Shown: positions 16,280-24,807 of the stretch, in pieces
Numbering within the stretch: position 1 is the first letter of the stretch
Layout of the letters: the number at the start of each line of letters is the position of its first letter
Assembly (NCBI RefSeq): GCF_002915575.1
Contig: NZ_PQGD01000022.1
Coordinates: 1-64,000, forward strand
From: Superficieibacter electus
GTDB taxonomy: Bacteria > Pseudomonadota > Gammaproteobacteria > Enterobacterales > Enterobacteriaceae
Length of the DNA stretch: 64,000 bases
Reading direction: 5' to 3'
Notes under the pieces: model-generated
What the model was told of the DNA's origin: nothing
Databases searched by the model: none
Seen by the model: the letters and a program-made list of their open reading frames with translations, nothing else
Made by a program: the position numbers and the translations under genes

Positions 16280-17038
16280 TTAAAGATACTTCTTGAATGA
16301 GGCAGTGGTCACGGTCACGGCGATACCCAACAGGACAGCCGCCGGCAACAACAGCAGATTGGGGTAGACTGCAGTGGGCCAGGAAAGGTACAGCATGGCG
16401 GGCACCACGGCTGCCGGTTTGACCAGTTTCTTGGCATGGTGATAGACAAAAGAACTTTCATACCCCGCCCCGTAACGCCGCAGATCACGCCGCCCCAGCC
16501 CCTCAACCAGGGCCACCACCACGACCAGCACAAACAGCGGGACGGACAGCACCAGGATGGTGACGCGTACCAGTGTGATAATGCTTATCCATACCGTGGC
16601 CAGCAGGTATTCACGCAGGTAGCCGGCAAGCCAGCCGCTCCAGCTGTTGATTTCCCGCGTGACTGCATTGTCACTGTGCATCTGGTGCGCATACTGCTGC
16701 CGGACCCAGTCAAGGAAGCCACTGTCCACAAAGGCCCACTGATACGCGGTGCTAACCCAGCGCACAACCGTCACCGATGGCTCAGACAGCAGCAGGCTGC
16801 GGGTGAACTCTGTGGACAGCCACCCCAGCTCGGTGTTCATGACCGCTTCACTGTGCGCCGCCCCGGCTTCCGGCCAGAAGAAGGCGATGCCGATATATTC
16901 AATCAGCAGGCTCAGCAGCAGCGAGGACAGCACCACGCCCACCAGGGCCCATGGCCAGCCCCAGAGCAGATTATACAGAATGCCGTGCTTGCGTTCCGGC
17001 AGCGTCTGCTGCTGTGGGGGACGTTTTACCTCAGCCAT
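16280..17038 (-). CDS. ICE membrane protein, PFL_4697 type (TIGR03747)
   Basis: 252 residues with several membrane helices: about 25-55 (LLWGWPWALVGVVLSSLLLSLLIEYIGIAF), 150-185 (VWISIITLVRVTILVLSVPLFVLVVVVALVEGL) and two C-terminal segments after VYHHAKKLVKPAAVVPAML. The motif GRRDLRRYGAGYESSFVYHHAKK is characteristic of this family. The gene overlaps the end of traD by 8 bp. In SPI-7 and PFGI-1-class ICEs this protein always accompanies the coupling protein, suggesting a TraD partner, though the role is unproven. Confidence 0.87.
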   Translation of the reverse strand: MAEVKRPPQQQTLPERKHGILYNLLWGWPWALVGVVLSSLLLSLLIEYIGIAFFWPEAGAAHSEAVMNTELGWLSTEFTRSLLLSEPSVTVVRWVSTAYQWAFVDSGFLDWVRQQYAHQMHSDNAVTREINSWSGWLAGYLREYLLATVWISIITLVRVTILVLSVPLFVLVVVVALVEGLGRRDLRRYGAGYESSFVYHHAKKLVKPAAVVPAMLYLSWPTAVYPNLLLLPAAVLLGIAVTVTTASFKKYL

Positions 17039-19130
17039 TCGCCCCTCCTGTGACCGGCACGTTCAGGGCCGGGCCGTCCCGCCACCAGGATTCGCCGCTG
17101 TGATAGCTGCGCCGCATCTCCTCCGCTATTTTCTCAATACTTTCCGGCATCAGCACATCATCAGCATCCCCGGCAGGCAGCGGCATGCGGATTTTCCACA
17201 GTTGCCCTCCTTCCAGCAGGGCAAACGCCTGCCCTTTTGGTAGTGTCACGATATCGGCCGGCTCCAGTAGTGGGACTTTTACCGTCCCGACGCGGTCCTG
17301 GGTGCTTGAGGTGAAGTCCTGGTCTGCATTGACATCCGCCGTGTCCTGGTGCCCGGAGACCAGCGTTTTGGTGTAAATCTCCACCTGCGGCAGCTGCGTG
17401 GTCAGCAACTCGGCGGTGCGGTTCTCCCTGACGCGCAGCATAATCAGGTTGTTAAAGTTACCCTGTACCTGGGCCGTCTTGGCCGCATTCCCGATGCGTG
17501 CCTCAATATCAGAAGACGTCTGGGTATAGGCCGTCACCTGCATGCCGGCACCGCCCCCTTTGTTGATGAGAGGAATAAACTCATACCCCATCAGCTCGTT
17601 AAACTCATCGCAGTGCAGGTTAATCAGGGACTTCCCTTCTTTCCCGCCCGGCAGGCCCGCATTGATACCGTGTTTATAAATGTGCCCGGCCACACTCACC
17701 AGATCGGCGAACATGGAGTTACCGACCGCGCTCGCCACTTCACTGTCACTGAGCGCATCGAGCCCCACATACACCACGGCTTTTTTACGGATGATCTGTT
17801 CCCAGTCAAAAATCGGCCGCGTGTCGTCAATGTCCTGATAATCCGGCGACAGCAGCTCGGCGGTCTTGCCGGTGGTCAGTTTTTCCAGCAGCGGCAGCAG
17901 CGACGCCACGATTTTGTCAAAGTAAGTACGGTCATAACGTACCGCTGACCGCAGCCCGTCAAGGATGGGATCATAGAGTTTTTTACCCTCTTCTGAACTC
18001 AGGGCAACCTCAATGGCCCAGATACGTAAGGCATCCGGCTGACCCTGCATGTTACGGGGCACGTCGTCCTCTCCCAGCACCTGCTGATTATTCTCAATCT
18101 GCGTCTGCAGAGCCGGCAGCTGCGCCTGGATGATTTTTTCCGCATAGCGGATATAGAGATCGGCGATATTGTTCACGTAGCGCATGATCAGCGTGTAGTC
18201 AGGGCGCTCACCCAGGGCGACCAGCGCACGGGCGATGATGTTGACGAACCGCCAGGCAAATTCGCGAAATGCCGCGCTGTTCCCCTCACCCGACAGCTGA
18301 CCGGCCACGCGGGACGCCACCTCTGACACGCGACCAAAACGCCCGACGGCATTATAACGGGCTGAAATTTCAGGCCAGCCAAGATGAAAAATATACAGCT
18401 TGTCCCCGCGTCCAGCCCGGTGGGCCTCTGCCCAGACGCGTTTCATCAGGTCTGCGTCGCCTTTCGGATCAAACACGATGGTGACTTCACCCCGCCGGAT
18501 ATCCTGGGTGACCAGCAGCTCTGCCAGCCGGGTCTTCCCGACGCGCGTGGTGCCGTACACCACCGTATGGCCAACGCGCTCCCCCAGAGCCAGGGTGACG
18601 TCTTTTTCGTCGGGCTCGATGCCGTGCAGCGCCGGATTGCCGCCCACCGGTGGTAATGGCCGCACCGGGTTCAGCGGCGTATCGGCACTCAGCAGCTTAC
18701 CCAGCCAGGGCAGACGGTGCTCTGTCATCATTTCGAGCTGACGCGCCCCCAGGTAAAAGCGGTTTGGCTGCAGGTAACGGGCCACTTCAGGGCGCAACGT
18801 ATCCTGCAGCCGCTGGGTGTGTTTCTGCGTCCAGCGGAACCCCCGGCCTAGAAACAGGCGACGATGACTGACGGGGATCTGTTTAGTACTCATGACATAG
18901 CGCGGCAGGCGGCGGAGATTCCGGCGGTAGCGAATAATCTTCATCCCCTGATGCGTGCGGGTGACGGCCAGCGCCGCAAACCCGGCTGCGGTGACATAGC
19001 TGACAGACGGAGCCAGAGCGACAGCCCAGGGTGCCTGCACACAGACATACGCCGCCATGCCCGATACCACGGCGGTATTCAGCTCAACGGCCGGACGCAG
19101 CAGGGCCTCAATGACGTAACGGTTACTCAT
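17031..19130 (-). CDS. traD: Type IV coupling protein TraD, SXT/TOL type (TIGR03743)
   Basis: 699 residues. Membrane segments at about residues 20-55 are followed by a RecA-like ATPase with Walker A YGTTRVGKTRLAELLV (about 197) and Walker B LINLHCDEFNEL (about 507). The later TAYTQTSSDIEARIGNAAKTAQVQGNF region is typical of TraD/VirD4. It recruits the relaxase-DNA complex to the secretion channel at the inner membrane and pumps the DNA. It overlaps both neighbours by 8 bp, so the three genes are likely cotranslated. Confidence 0.94.
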   Translation of the reverse strand: MSNRYVIEALLRPAVELNTAVVSGMAAYVCVQAPWAVALAPSVSYVTAAGFAALAVTRTHQGMKIIRYRRNLRRLPRYVMSTKQIPVSHRRLFLGRGFRWTQKHTQRLQDTLRPEVARYLQPNRFYLGARQLEMMTEHRLPWLGKLLSADTPLNPVRPLPPVGGNPALHGIEPDEKDVTLALGERVGHTVVYGTTRVGKTRLAELLVTQDIRRGEVTIVFDPKGDADLMKRVWAEAHRAGRGDKLYIFHLGWPEISARYNAVGRFGRVSEVASRVAGQLSGEGNSAAFREFAWRFVNIIARALVALGERPDYTLIMRYVNNIADLYIRYAEKIIQAQLPALQTQIENNQQVLGEDDVPRNMQGQPDALRIWAIEVALSSEEGKKLYDPILDGLRSAVRYDRTYFDKIVASLLPLLEKLTTGKTAELLSPDYQDIDDTRPIFDWEQIIRKKAVVYVGLDALSDSEVASAVGNSMFADLVSVAGHIYKHGINAGLPGGKEGKSLINLHCDEFNELMGYEFIPLINKGGGAGMQVTAYTQTSSDIEARIGNAAKTAQVQGNFNNLIMLRVRENRTAELLTTQLPQVEIYTKTLVSGHQDTADVNADQDFTSSTQDRVGTVKVPLLEPADIVTLPKGQAFALLEGGQLWKIRMPLPAGDADDVLMPESIEKIAEEMRRSYHSGESWWRDGPALNVPVTGGANG

Positions 19131-19611
19131 CGTCTGCCTCCTTTATAATTTTACCGTCGGCTATACGGATATACGTTCCCCTCCCGGCACCGGCTTCCCT
19201 GCAGGAAAGGGAGTGGTAACGCAGGGCATCCGCCAGTAAGCGCCAGAGCACATACAGAACATTCGACAGGATGAAAAAAATGATCCATACAGCCCGCAAT
19301 GACAGCAGGTAATTGTTCGCCGCGGTTTCTGTGGAGACGGCAGTGACGGTACAGGCTGCCGGCTTTGCATCAGGCGGAGCCGCATTATCAGGCGCCGGGC
19401 ATTCCTCCCACATGTAATGTCCGGGCGGCGCGGTGCGCCATGCCGTTGCCTCCTTCTGCAACTGGTCGTTCAGGTCACTGACCGGATGGCCGAAAACAAG
19501 CCAGGCGAGCAGGTAGACACCGCCGAAAGCGGCAGGCACGAAAACGGCATGACGGAATAAACAGAACACAAGCCACAACGCGTAACGCAGGCTGTTCAGG
19601 AAGATGTGCAT
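19123..19611 (-). CDS. Small membrane protein upstream of traD
   Basis: 162 residues. Membrane segments lie at about 8-40 (YALWLVFCLFRHAVFVPAAFGGVYLLAWLVFG) and 105-130 (AVWIIFFILSNVLYVLWRLLADAL), with a Cys-containing periplasmic loop between them. It overlaps the traD start by 8 bp. Genes of this size and topology precede traD in related ICEs. No catalytic motif is visible, so only a structural or regulatory role in coupling can be guessed. Confidence 0.65.
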   Translation of the reverse strand: MHIFLNSLRYALWLVFCLFRHAVFVPAAFGGVYLLAWLVFGHPVSDLNDQLQKEATAWRTAPPGHYMWEECPAPDNAAPPDAKPAACTVTAVSTETAANNYLLSLRAVWIIFFILSNVLYVLWRLLADALRYHSLSCREAGAGRGTYIRIADGKIIKEADDE

Positions 19612-19621
19612 AAAAGATTCC

Positions 19622-20197
19622 TCAGAGATACTGCCGGACGTCCTGACCGGCGAGAATGGCCAGCAGGCGTTGCCCGCTGATGATGCGCAGACGCGGTGAC
19701 GCCGTGCGAATGGTGCGGCTCATTTTTCCGGTACGGCCCGTGTGGATAAACAGCCCCCGGCGGCCGGACTGCAGGAGAAGCCGGTCGAAGTCCTCAACAT
19801 GTGCGGGGGAAACAGCACGACTGTACCGTTTGGCCTGGATAAGCCAGTGCTCACCGTCAATGATGACCTGACCATCAAGGCCGCCGTCACCGCTGTAGGA
19901 GGCATTGCGCACCACGGTCAGCCCCTGGCGTTCAAAGGCAGAGAGCAACAGCTCTTCAAAGACATAGGGACTGACTTTGCGCAGATAGCTCAGACGCTGC
20001 CCGTCTCCCGGCAGGCGGGTCAGTTTATCCAGTACCCGCCCCGCCGTTGCCCGGTATCGCCGGTGACGGCGGGTGCTGGCTTTCTCCCGCCGACGCAGGT
20101 TCAGAAAGGCCATCACCACCAGGAAAAGGACAACCAGTATGACCGCCCCGTAAGGGTGCGCCATCAGCAGACCGTTGATATCTGGCGCGCTCATCAC
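19622..20197 (-). CDS. Membrane-anchored PD-(D/E)XK nuclease-like protein (Mrr_cat type)
   Basis: 191 residues. An N-terminal membrane segment (YGAVILVVLFLVVMAFLNL, residues 13-31) precedes a restriction-endonuclease-like domain: YVFEELLLSAFERQGLTVVRNASYSGDGGLDGQVIIDGEHWLIQAKRY, holding the E, D and Q-x-K residues of the Mrr_cat fold. Such domains cut or bind DNA. Here the protein is tied to the membrane at the cytoplasmic face and lies in the transfer operon, between TIGR03765 and the small gene before traD. That suggests processing of transferred DNA rather than host defence, but this is inference. It overlaps TIGR03765 by 4 bp. Confidence 0.75.
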   Translation of the reverse strand: MMSAPDINGLLMAHPYGAVILVVLFLVVMAFLNLRRREKASTRRHRRYRATAGRVLDKLTRLPGDGQRLSYLRKVSPYVFEELLLSAFERQGLTVVRNASYSGDGGLDGQVIIDGEHWLIQAKRYSRAVSPAHVEDFDRLLLQSGRRGLFIHTGRTGKMSRTIRTASPRLRIISGQRLLAILAGQDVRQYL

Positions 20198-20727
20198 GGC
20201 TTAACCTGCTGCGTCAGGCCGGTATCGGTGATGAGTACCGGATAATGCGCAATCTGCAGGCGACGGGCCAGTTCGCTGCCGGAAGCCGGGGCCAGGCTGA
20301 CACCGGGTGCCAGCTCGCGCAGCTCGCGCACGGTATCCATGTCTGTGACGTTGACTATCATCCCGGCCGCATGCTGTTCAGCCAGCGCGCCGGCATTGGC
20401 TTTCAGCCATTCACGGGACAGAGCATCATCCCCGATCAGAAACAACGCCCCAATGCCGGGCAACTGCAGCGGCCGGTCTGCTGTATTCCCCGGGCTCAGT
20501 TCAGGTGTGTTAACGGGTAACATACCCGCCATCCCGTCAGCCAGCGGAACACCGTGGTCCGGCTGGCGTGAAGGCTGTACGTCACTGACGCCGGGCATGC
20601 CGGGCTGTTTATTAACGGCCTCAAAATACGGCGCAGCATCTTCACCGCCCAGATCAGCAATCACATTCAGTTCAGCATGGCCGGTCAGGGGAAGGAGGGT
20701 AAACAGCAGTAAGGACAGCGTTTTCAT
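20194..20727 (-). CDS. ICE protein, PFL_4695 type (TIGR03765)
   Basis: 177 residues with a signal peptide (LSLLLFTLLPLTGHAEL). The mature part contains an Asp/Pro-rich linker and a C-terminal domain around LFLIGDDALSREWLKANAGALAEQHAAGMIVNVTD and RRLQIAHYPVLITDTGLTQ. The family is exported, probably periplasmic, and always lies near the lytic transglycosylase in GI-type T4SS clusters. It starts 5 bp after the end of that gene. Confidence 0.82.
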   Translation of the reverse strand: MKTLSLLLFTLLPLTGHAELNVIADLGGEDAAPYFEAVNKQPGMPGVSDVQPSRQPDHGVPLADGMAGMLPVNTPELSPGNTADRPLQLPGIGALFLIGDDALSREWLKANAGALAEQHAAGMIVNVTDMDTVRELRELAPGVSLAPASGSELARRLQIAHYPVLITDTGLTQQVKP

Positions 20728-20732
20728 CAGGG

Positions 20733-21368
20733 TTATCTCCCGGGTTCAGTCCAGACGAAGCCTGGATCGGGGGTGAGCGCAGCAACCGAGCGGGGCGCTT
20801 CAGCTGCCGGCGCAGAAATGCGGGGTGCAGGGCTGATTTTTGCCAGATGCCCTCTCACAATGGCGCGGTAACGTGCAGCAGGCTGACCACCTGCGGGATG
20901 GTGGTAGCAGCCGGCCGCATCCAGCCAGCTGCCTGGCTTACGCGCCCAGCACTCACGCAGAATGGTGGCGGCGGCGTTCAGGTTGGTGTAAGGGTCAAAC
21001 GCATCCCACGTCGAGGCAAAATGATGACCGTTCCAGCCCAGATTGACCTGGGCAATACCGACATCGATGCGCTTAAGCGGGTGACGCTTCATAAAGACCT
21101 GCAGCGCCTGCCAGGCCTGCAGGCGCGTCTCATAGCGATACCCTTTGCCTGCCACATTGATGGTCCAGGGCCATGGCCGTATTCCGCGGGGAAGTTTGCG
21201 CGAAGACTCGCTCAGTGATACCGAGTAAAGCGCTTCGGGGGGCACGCCGTGCGCCATGGCCACGCGGACGTAACCCTCCGGCACCGTCTGGTCAGCATGG
21301 CCGTCAGGGACGGCCGCCATCAGTAAGCCCAGCGCCAGCGCGCCGGTCAGAATGCTGCGATTGCCCAT
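20733..21368 (-). CDS. Lytic transglycosylase of the conjugation system
   Basis: 211 residues: signal peptide (ILTGALALGLLMAAVPDGHA), then an SLT-type fold. The likely catalytic Glu is in YSVSLSESSRK (about residue 53). It is followed by the conserved motifs RIDVGIAQVNLGWN (IGxxQV type) and FDPYTNLNAAATILRECW. Such enzymes open peptidoglycan locally so that the T4SS can cross the envelope. The start overlaps the end of the TIGR03759-type gene by 22 bp. Confidence 0.88.
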   Translation of the reverse strand: MGNRSILTGALALGLLMAAVPDGHADQTVPEGYVRVAMAHGVPPEALYSVSLSESSRKLPRGIRPWPWTINVAGKGYRYETRLQAWQALQVFMKRHPLKRIDVGIAQVNLGWNGHHFASTWDAFDPYTNLNAAATILRECWARKPGSWLDAAGCYHHPAGGQPAARYRAIVRGHLAKISPAPRISAPAAEAPRSVAALTPDPGFVWTEPGR

Positions 21369-22072
21369 TTACCGTCTCCCGCCTGCTGCAGTAAAACCGG
21401 CATCAGGCCGTTACCAAAGCGCATCCACCGGCCGCCGTCGTGGTTAAGCGTGATCTGGCGCTTGCGGACCTTTTCCACGGGAATGTGATGGTCCCGCGCC
21501 CAGCTGCGAAGCGCATCATCACTGCCCTGGCTGTCGACCAGATAGATGTCCACCGGCCGGTTGTCAGCCAGCACGGCAGACAGTTTCGCGTCGCAGGTTG
21601 CGCAGTCTTTTGACCTGACGAACAGTGCCAGCCGGCCGCCACTGTCGTGCGCCACGCCGGAGGCGTTCCCCATATTGACCGGCAGTGTGCCCGGATACAG
21701 GCGCTGCCAGGCCGCGTTCACCTCACGCTGGAAATCAAGCTCTTTCTGGGTGCGGGCAAACTCTTCCTTCACCCACTTTTCAGCAAACTTACGGCGCTCT
21801 GCCGGCGTCTGCGCCTCGATACCGAGGGTGGAAAGCGGATCGAGACCCGGCGACTGGGTACCCCGGGGTCCCTTCATCAGCTGCTGATAACGCTGATAAT
21901 CGTCGGCACTGAGTCCCCACTGACCGGCCTGCTGCTGCAGGTTTTGCTGTGCGGAGTCCGCCCGTTGTGTTGATTCCTGTCGGCTGACATCCGTCTGTCC
22001 TGATGTGGTCGCGGCCAGGGTCAGGGGACTCAGCAGCATGGCGGCTAAAAAGGTGTGTTTCAGTTTCATCAT
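21347..22072 (-). CDS. ICE protein, PFL_4693 type (TIGR03759; thioredoxin-like)
   Basis: 241 residues with a signal peptide (HTFLAAMLLSPLTLAATTSG). A helical region contains QWGLSADDYQRYQQLMKGPRG, the family signature, and a thioredoxin-like C-terminal half contains LALFVRSKDCATCDAKLSAVLADNRPVDIYLVD. The CxxC motif (Cys-Ala-Thr-Cys) suggests a disulfide exchange or isomerase role supporting Cys-rich T4SS proteins such as the TraU-like one. The start is taken at the first of two tandem ATGs behind GGAG. Confidence 0.84.
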   Translation of the reverse strand: MMKLKHTFLAAMLLSPLTLAATTSGQTDVSRQESTQRADSAQQNLQQQAGQWGLSADDYQRYQQLMKGPRGTQSPGLDPLSTLGIEAQTPAERRKFAEKWVKEEFARTQKELDFQREVNAAWQRLYPGTLPVNMGNASGVAHDSGGRLALFVRSKDCATCDAKLSAVLADNRPVDIYLVDSQGSDDALRSWARDHHIPVEKVRKRQITLNHDGGRWMRFGNGLMPVLLQQAGDGKWAIAAF

Positions 22073-22080
22073 TCGCTCCG

Positions 22081-22839
22081 TTATTCTGCTCTGAGCACGG
22101 GCAGGCGGCCGTTAACCCGAAACGTCGCCTCACCATAACCGGCACTGACCAGCGTCCAGCCGGCAACGGTTTCGCCCTCTCCGACCAGGGCCACCTGCGA
22201 CAGGCTGCTGTAGCCCCGGGGCGCGATGGCAGCCCAGGACTCTGCCCCCCGCTTCTCCACGCCCGTCAGCACAAAAGGCGCATTGCGGGCCACGCGAAGG
22301 GACGGAGCAGCACGACGTGTGTCAGCGGGACGGGGCTTTTTTGCAGCAGGCGCGTTTTTTTTGACCGGTGCGGCGACAGGTGCGGCGGGTGCGGGTGCCG
22401 GCTGTGATTTCAGCGCTGTCAGCTGCTCAGTCAGCGCACTCAGGCGGGTTTCCAGCCCCTGCTGGGCGTCCTGAAGGGTTCGCAATGACTGACGCACGGC
22501 GTCGTCGCTGCCGGCCTGTTTCGCAGCAGCGCTCAGCTCCTGCTGCATCTCACCAAGTTTTTTCCGGGTATCCTGCAGGCCGGTTTTGAGCGTGGTCACA
22601 TCTGACTGCAGGGCCGCGACTGTCTCAACAGTGGCCGCTGTACTGCCCTGAGATTCAAGGCGTGCAAGGCGTTCATCAAGGTTCGATATGCCCAGACTGA
22701 CGGCGGTGTAGCCCAGCGCCAGAATGCCGGCCAGCGCCACACCGCTGGCAGCGCCCCAGATGAGGCGGCAGCGGGGACGCCAGCTGAATCTTTTACGAGC
22801 CGGAGCGGGGTCAGTATGGAATGGTTGCTGTTCGCTCAT
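22081..22839 (-). CDS. Membrane-anchored coiled-coil protein next to PilL
   Basis: 252 residues: cytoplasmic basic N-terminus, one membrane helix (LIWGAASGVALAGILALGYTAVSLG, residues 27-51), and a long coiled coil (about 52-140, LDERLARLESQGS onward). An Ala/Pro/Lys linker and a beta-rich C-terminal domain follow (FVLTGVEKRGAESWAAIAPRGYSSLSQVALVGEGETVAGWTLVSAGYG). The layout resembles type IV pilus alignment proteins. Its start overlaps the pilL stop by 4 bp. A bridge between membrane and periplasm is plausible but not established. Confidence 0.72.
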   Translation of the reverse strand: MSEQQPFHTDPAPARKRFSWRPRCRLIWGAASGVALAGILALGYTAVSLGISNLDERLARLESQGSTAATVETVAALQSDVTTLKTGLQDTRKKLGEMQQELSAAAKQAGSDDAVRQSLRTLQDAQQGLETRLSALTEQLTALKSQPAPAPAAPVAAPVKKNAPAAKKPRPADTRRAAPSLRVARNAPFVLTGVEKRGAESWAAIAPRGYSSLSQVALVGEGETVAGWTLVSAGYGEATFRVNGRLPVLRAE

Positions 22840-23501
22840 TTTCTCAGAAACCCTCCGCTGACAGGTTTAACGGGTACTGACTGAGGGGCGCTGATGGCCG
22901 GTTGTGACACGGCGGACGGCGCAGGCGTGGACCAGCTGCTGACCGGCGGCGGAAGCTGGGAGACCGGCAGCTGGTAGCCGTCGCGCAGGCTGTGGCAGAC
23001 CACACGCTGTACATCATCCACCTCAAGCTGCCAGGCCGGACCGGCCAGGACCTGCAGGGCAGTACGCAGGCGCATCGGGCCCAGCTGGTACTGAACCGCC
23101 GGCAATGCCTGGCGGTAAAGCACGCCGTTGGCGGAGCCTGTCGCGCACAGGGAATAACCGGACTGGCGCAGGGCGTAACGCAGCGCATCCGCCACGGTAG
23201 GATGCAGGGATGACGGGATACGGATATCAATAATCTGGGAGAGAGGGTCACGCTGGGCCGCCTGCGGATCGGTGCTGACCAGCAGATAACGATCGTAGCG
23301 CACCACTTCCGGCGTCCGCGCATACTCGTCCGGAGAGACCGGCTGAACGTTGCGGGTGACGGTGGTGCCGGGTGTCGGGTCGGCAGGCGCACGCTGTTGC
23401 AACTTTTGCGGCTGGGAAACACAGCCCGCAAGGAGCAGCAGGGGAAGAACAGTGGCAAGCCTGCCTGGTGAAAATACGTTGTGAGAGGTGTTACGTTTCA
23501 T
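22836..23501 (-). CDS. pilL: PilL-type lipoprotein (TIGR03748)
   Basis: 221 residues with a lipoprotein signal (LATVLPLLLLAGC, lipobox LAGC). The PilL N-terminal domain follows at about residues 65-165 (DRYLLVSTDPQAAQRDPLSQIIDIRIPSSLHPTVADALRYALRQSGYSLC, ending in MRLRTALQVLAGPAWQLEVDDVQR), a TonB/secretin-N0-like fold. The Pro-rich tail resembles the linker of longer PilL proteins. It starts a new block after the terminator at 23597-23620. The rest of the thin-pilus operon (pilN-V) that follows pilL in SPI-7 is absent. Confidence 0.85.
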   Translation of the reverse strand: MKRNTSHNVFSPGRLATVLPLLLLAGCVSQPQKLQQRAPADPTPGTTVTRNVQPVSPDEYARTPEVVRYDRYLLVSTDPQAAQRDPLSQIIDIRIPSSLHPTVADALRYALRQSGYSLCATGSANGVLYRQALPAVQYQLGPMRLRTALQVLAGPAWQLEVDDVQRVVCHSLRDGYQLPVSQLPPPVSSWSTPAPSAVSQPAISAPQSVPVKPVSGGFLRK

Positions 23502-23589
23502 CCGGAATTTTCCTGTACAGTGATAAAACAGCCCTCACTGTGCGGAATCGGTCCGGTTTCACTCAATTAACAACTGATTTTCCGTTGAT

Positions 23590-23620
23590 GAAAAAAAACG
23601 CCACCCGAAAGGATGGCGTT
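23590..23620 (-). terminator. Strong Rho-independent terminator between the DUF29 gene and pilL
   Basis: Stem AACGCCA / TGGCGTT enlarged by CC/GG pairs with a short loop, followed on the minus strand by about eight T residues. It lies downstream of the DUF29 gene and upstream of pilL. The replication/ssb transcript therefore probably ends here and the secretion transcript starts within 23502-23590. Confidence 0.85.
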
Positions 23621-23639
23621 GCGGTGAAACAGACAGTAA

Positions 23640-24077
23640 TCAGTCCGGGTAAAACTCGTTACTGAGAATAGTATCTGTTGTCCAGATGCTGTCTTCAGGA
23701 AAGATATCCAGACCTATGCCGGTTTCTTTGGAAGCATCGGCGCGGGCGTCAAACCACACATCCGCAAGCCATTCAGGATCAGAAAACGCGCTTTTCAGGC
23801 TCGGCGTCTTGTTCAGACGTCGTACAATCAAATCACGCTGACCTTTAATGGTTAACTCCCAGCTTTTACCTCGATGGGTTGGCTGAAACTTCCATTTAAG
23901 AAGGTGGGCCAGTAAGACAGCCATACGGCTGGCCAGCTCACGCTTTTCACTTTTGCCCACGTCTTCAATCTCCTCGGCGATGTTCTCAATATCAATCTGA
24001 CTGAGCTTTCCGGCACGCAGTAAAGCTGCCTGTTCACTGGCCCAGGCAACAACGTCTGAATCGTAACGTGCTCCCAT
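23640..24077 (-). CDS. DUF29-family protein
   Basis: 145 residues matching DUF29: an N-terminal YDSDVVAWASEQAALLRAGKLSQIDIENIAEEIEDVGKSEKRELASRM helix block, then LLAHLLKWKFQPTHRGKSWELTI and a conserved C-terminal WTTDTILSNEFYPD. DUF29 proteins are small, cytoplasmic and widespread in bacteria, with no known activity. It occupies the site between ssb and pilL and is followed by its own terminator. I regard it as an accessory gene of the element. Confidence 0.85.
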   Translation of the reverse strand: MGARYDSDVVAWASEQAALLRAGKLSQIDIENIAEEIEDVGKSEKRELASRMAVLLAHLLKWKFQPTHRGKSWELTIKGQRDLIVRRLNKTPSLKSAFSDPEWLADVWFDARADASKETGIGLDIFPEDSIWTTDTILSNEFYPD

Positions 24078-24210
24078 ACAAGCCTCCGTTAGTCAAAAAG
24101 TGAAGAAACCGCCAGAACAGATATGCTCCGGGGATAACATAAGATGCAACATAAAAAGTTGCTTCCTGAAGTTTGTCAGAGACAGTCATAACAGTCAAAG
24201 CTCCATTAAT

Positions 24211-24747
24211 TCAGAGGGCGTGAATTGCCACTCTGGAACAGTCATACCCGAATCCAATGAACGGTATATCGTCATCGAAGTCCATCGGTGGCGCACCGGC
24301 ACTGCTGCCGGAGGCCTGGCCACTGTGAGTCGGTCCTGAAGGTTGCTGAGGCTGCCCCCAGTCATTCCGGGAAGACGTATTCTGTCCGCTGCCGGACTGG
24401 CGGCCGCCAAGCATCTGCATGGTGCCACCAATATTGACCACCACCTCTGTGGTGTATTTCTCCTGGCCGGCCTGATCGGTCCATTTGCGTGTGCGCAGCT
24501 GACCCTCGATGTAAACCTGGGAGCCTTTGCGCAGATATTCACCCGCAATTTCTGCCAGCTTGCCGAAAATAACCACCCTGTGCCATTCGGTCACTTCTTT
24601 CTGTTCGCCGGACTGCTTATCGCGCCAGCTCTCAGACGTGGCCAGAGAAAGGGTGGCAACTGCACTGCCGTTGGGAATATAACGAACTTCAGGATCCTGG
24701 CCGAGGTTTCCGACAAGGATAACCTTGTTAACGCCGCGTGAGGACAT
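24211..24747 (-). CDS. ssb: Single-stranded DNA-binding protein with extended tail
   Basis: 178 residues. The OB-fold at residues 1-110 begins [22 protein letters not shown] and contains [29 protein letters not shown] Gln/Gly/Ser-rich linker follows. The acidic tip MDFDDDIPF, normally the last residues and the docking site for SSB partners, is here followed by 15 more residues ([15 protein letters not shown]). The ATG at 24747 is preferred because AGGAG lies 8 nt upstream; the ATG two codons earlier is too close. It would protect the transferred single strand and support replication of the element. Confidence 0.93.
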   Translation of the reverse strand: MSSRGVNKVILVGNLGQDPEVRYIPNGSAVATLSLATSESWRDKQSGEQKEVTEWHRVVIFGKLAEIAGEYLRKGSQVYIEGQLRTRKWTDQAGQEKYTTEVVVNIGGTMQMLGGRQSGSGQNTSSRNDWGQPQQPSGPTHSGQASGSSAGAPPMDFDDDIPFIGFGYDCSRVAIHAL

Positions 24748-24775
24748 AATCATTTCTCCTGTAAGGAATAAAGAA

Positions 24776-24795
24776 ACACCCCGCGAACGGGGTGT
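24776..24795 (-). terminator. TTCG-loop hairpin between the STY4534-type gene and ssb
   Basis: Perfect 8-bp stem ACACCCCG / CGGGGTGT. On the minus strand the loop is TTCG (a stable UUCG tetraloop in RNA), followed by TTTCTTTATT. It lies between the STY4534-type gene and ssb in the direction of transcription. It could attenuate or separate the two transcripts or protect an mRNA end. Confidence 0.65.
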
Positions 24796-24807
24796 GTCAG
24801 GTGCGCA

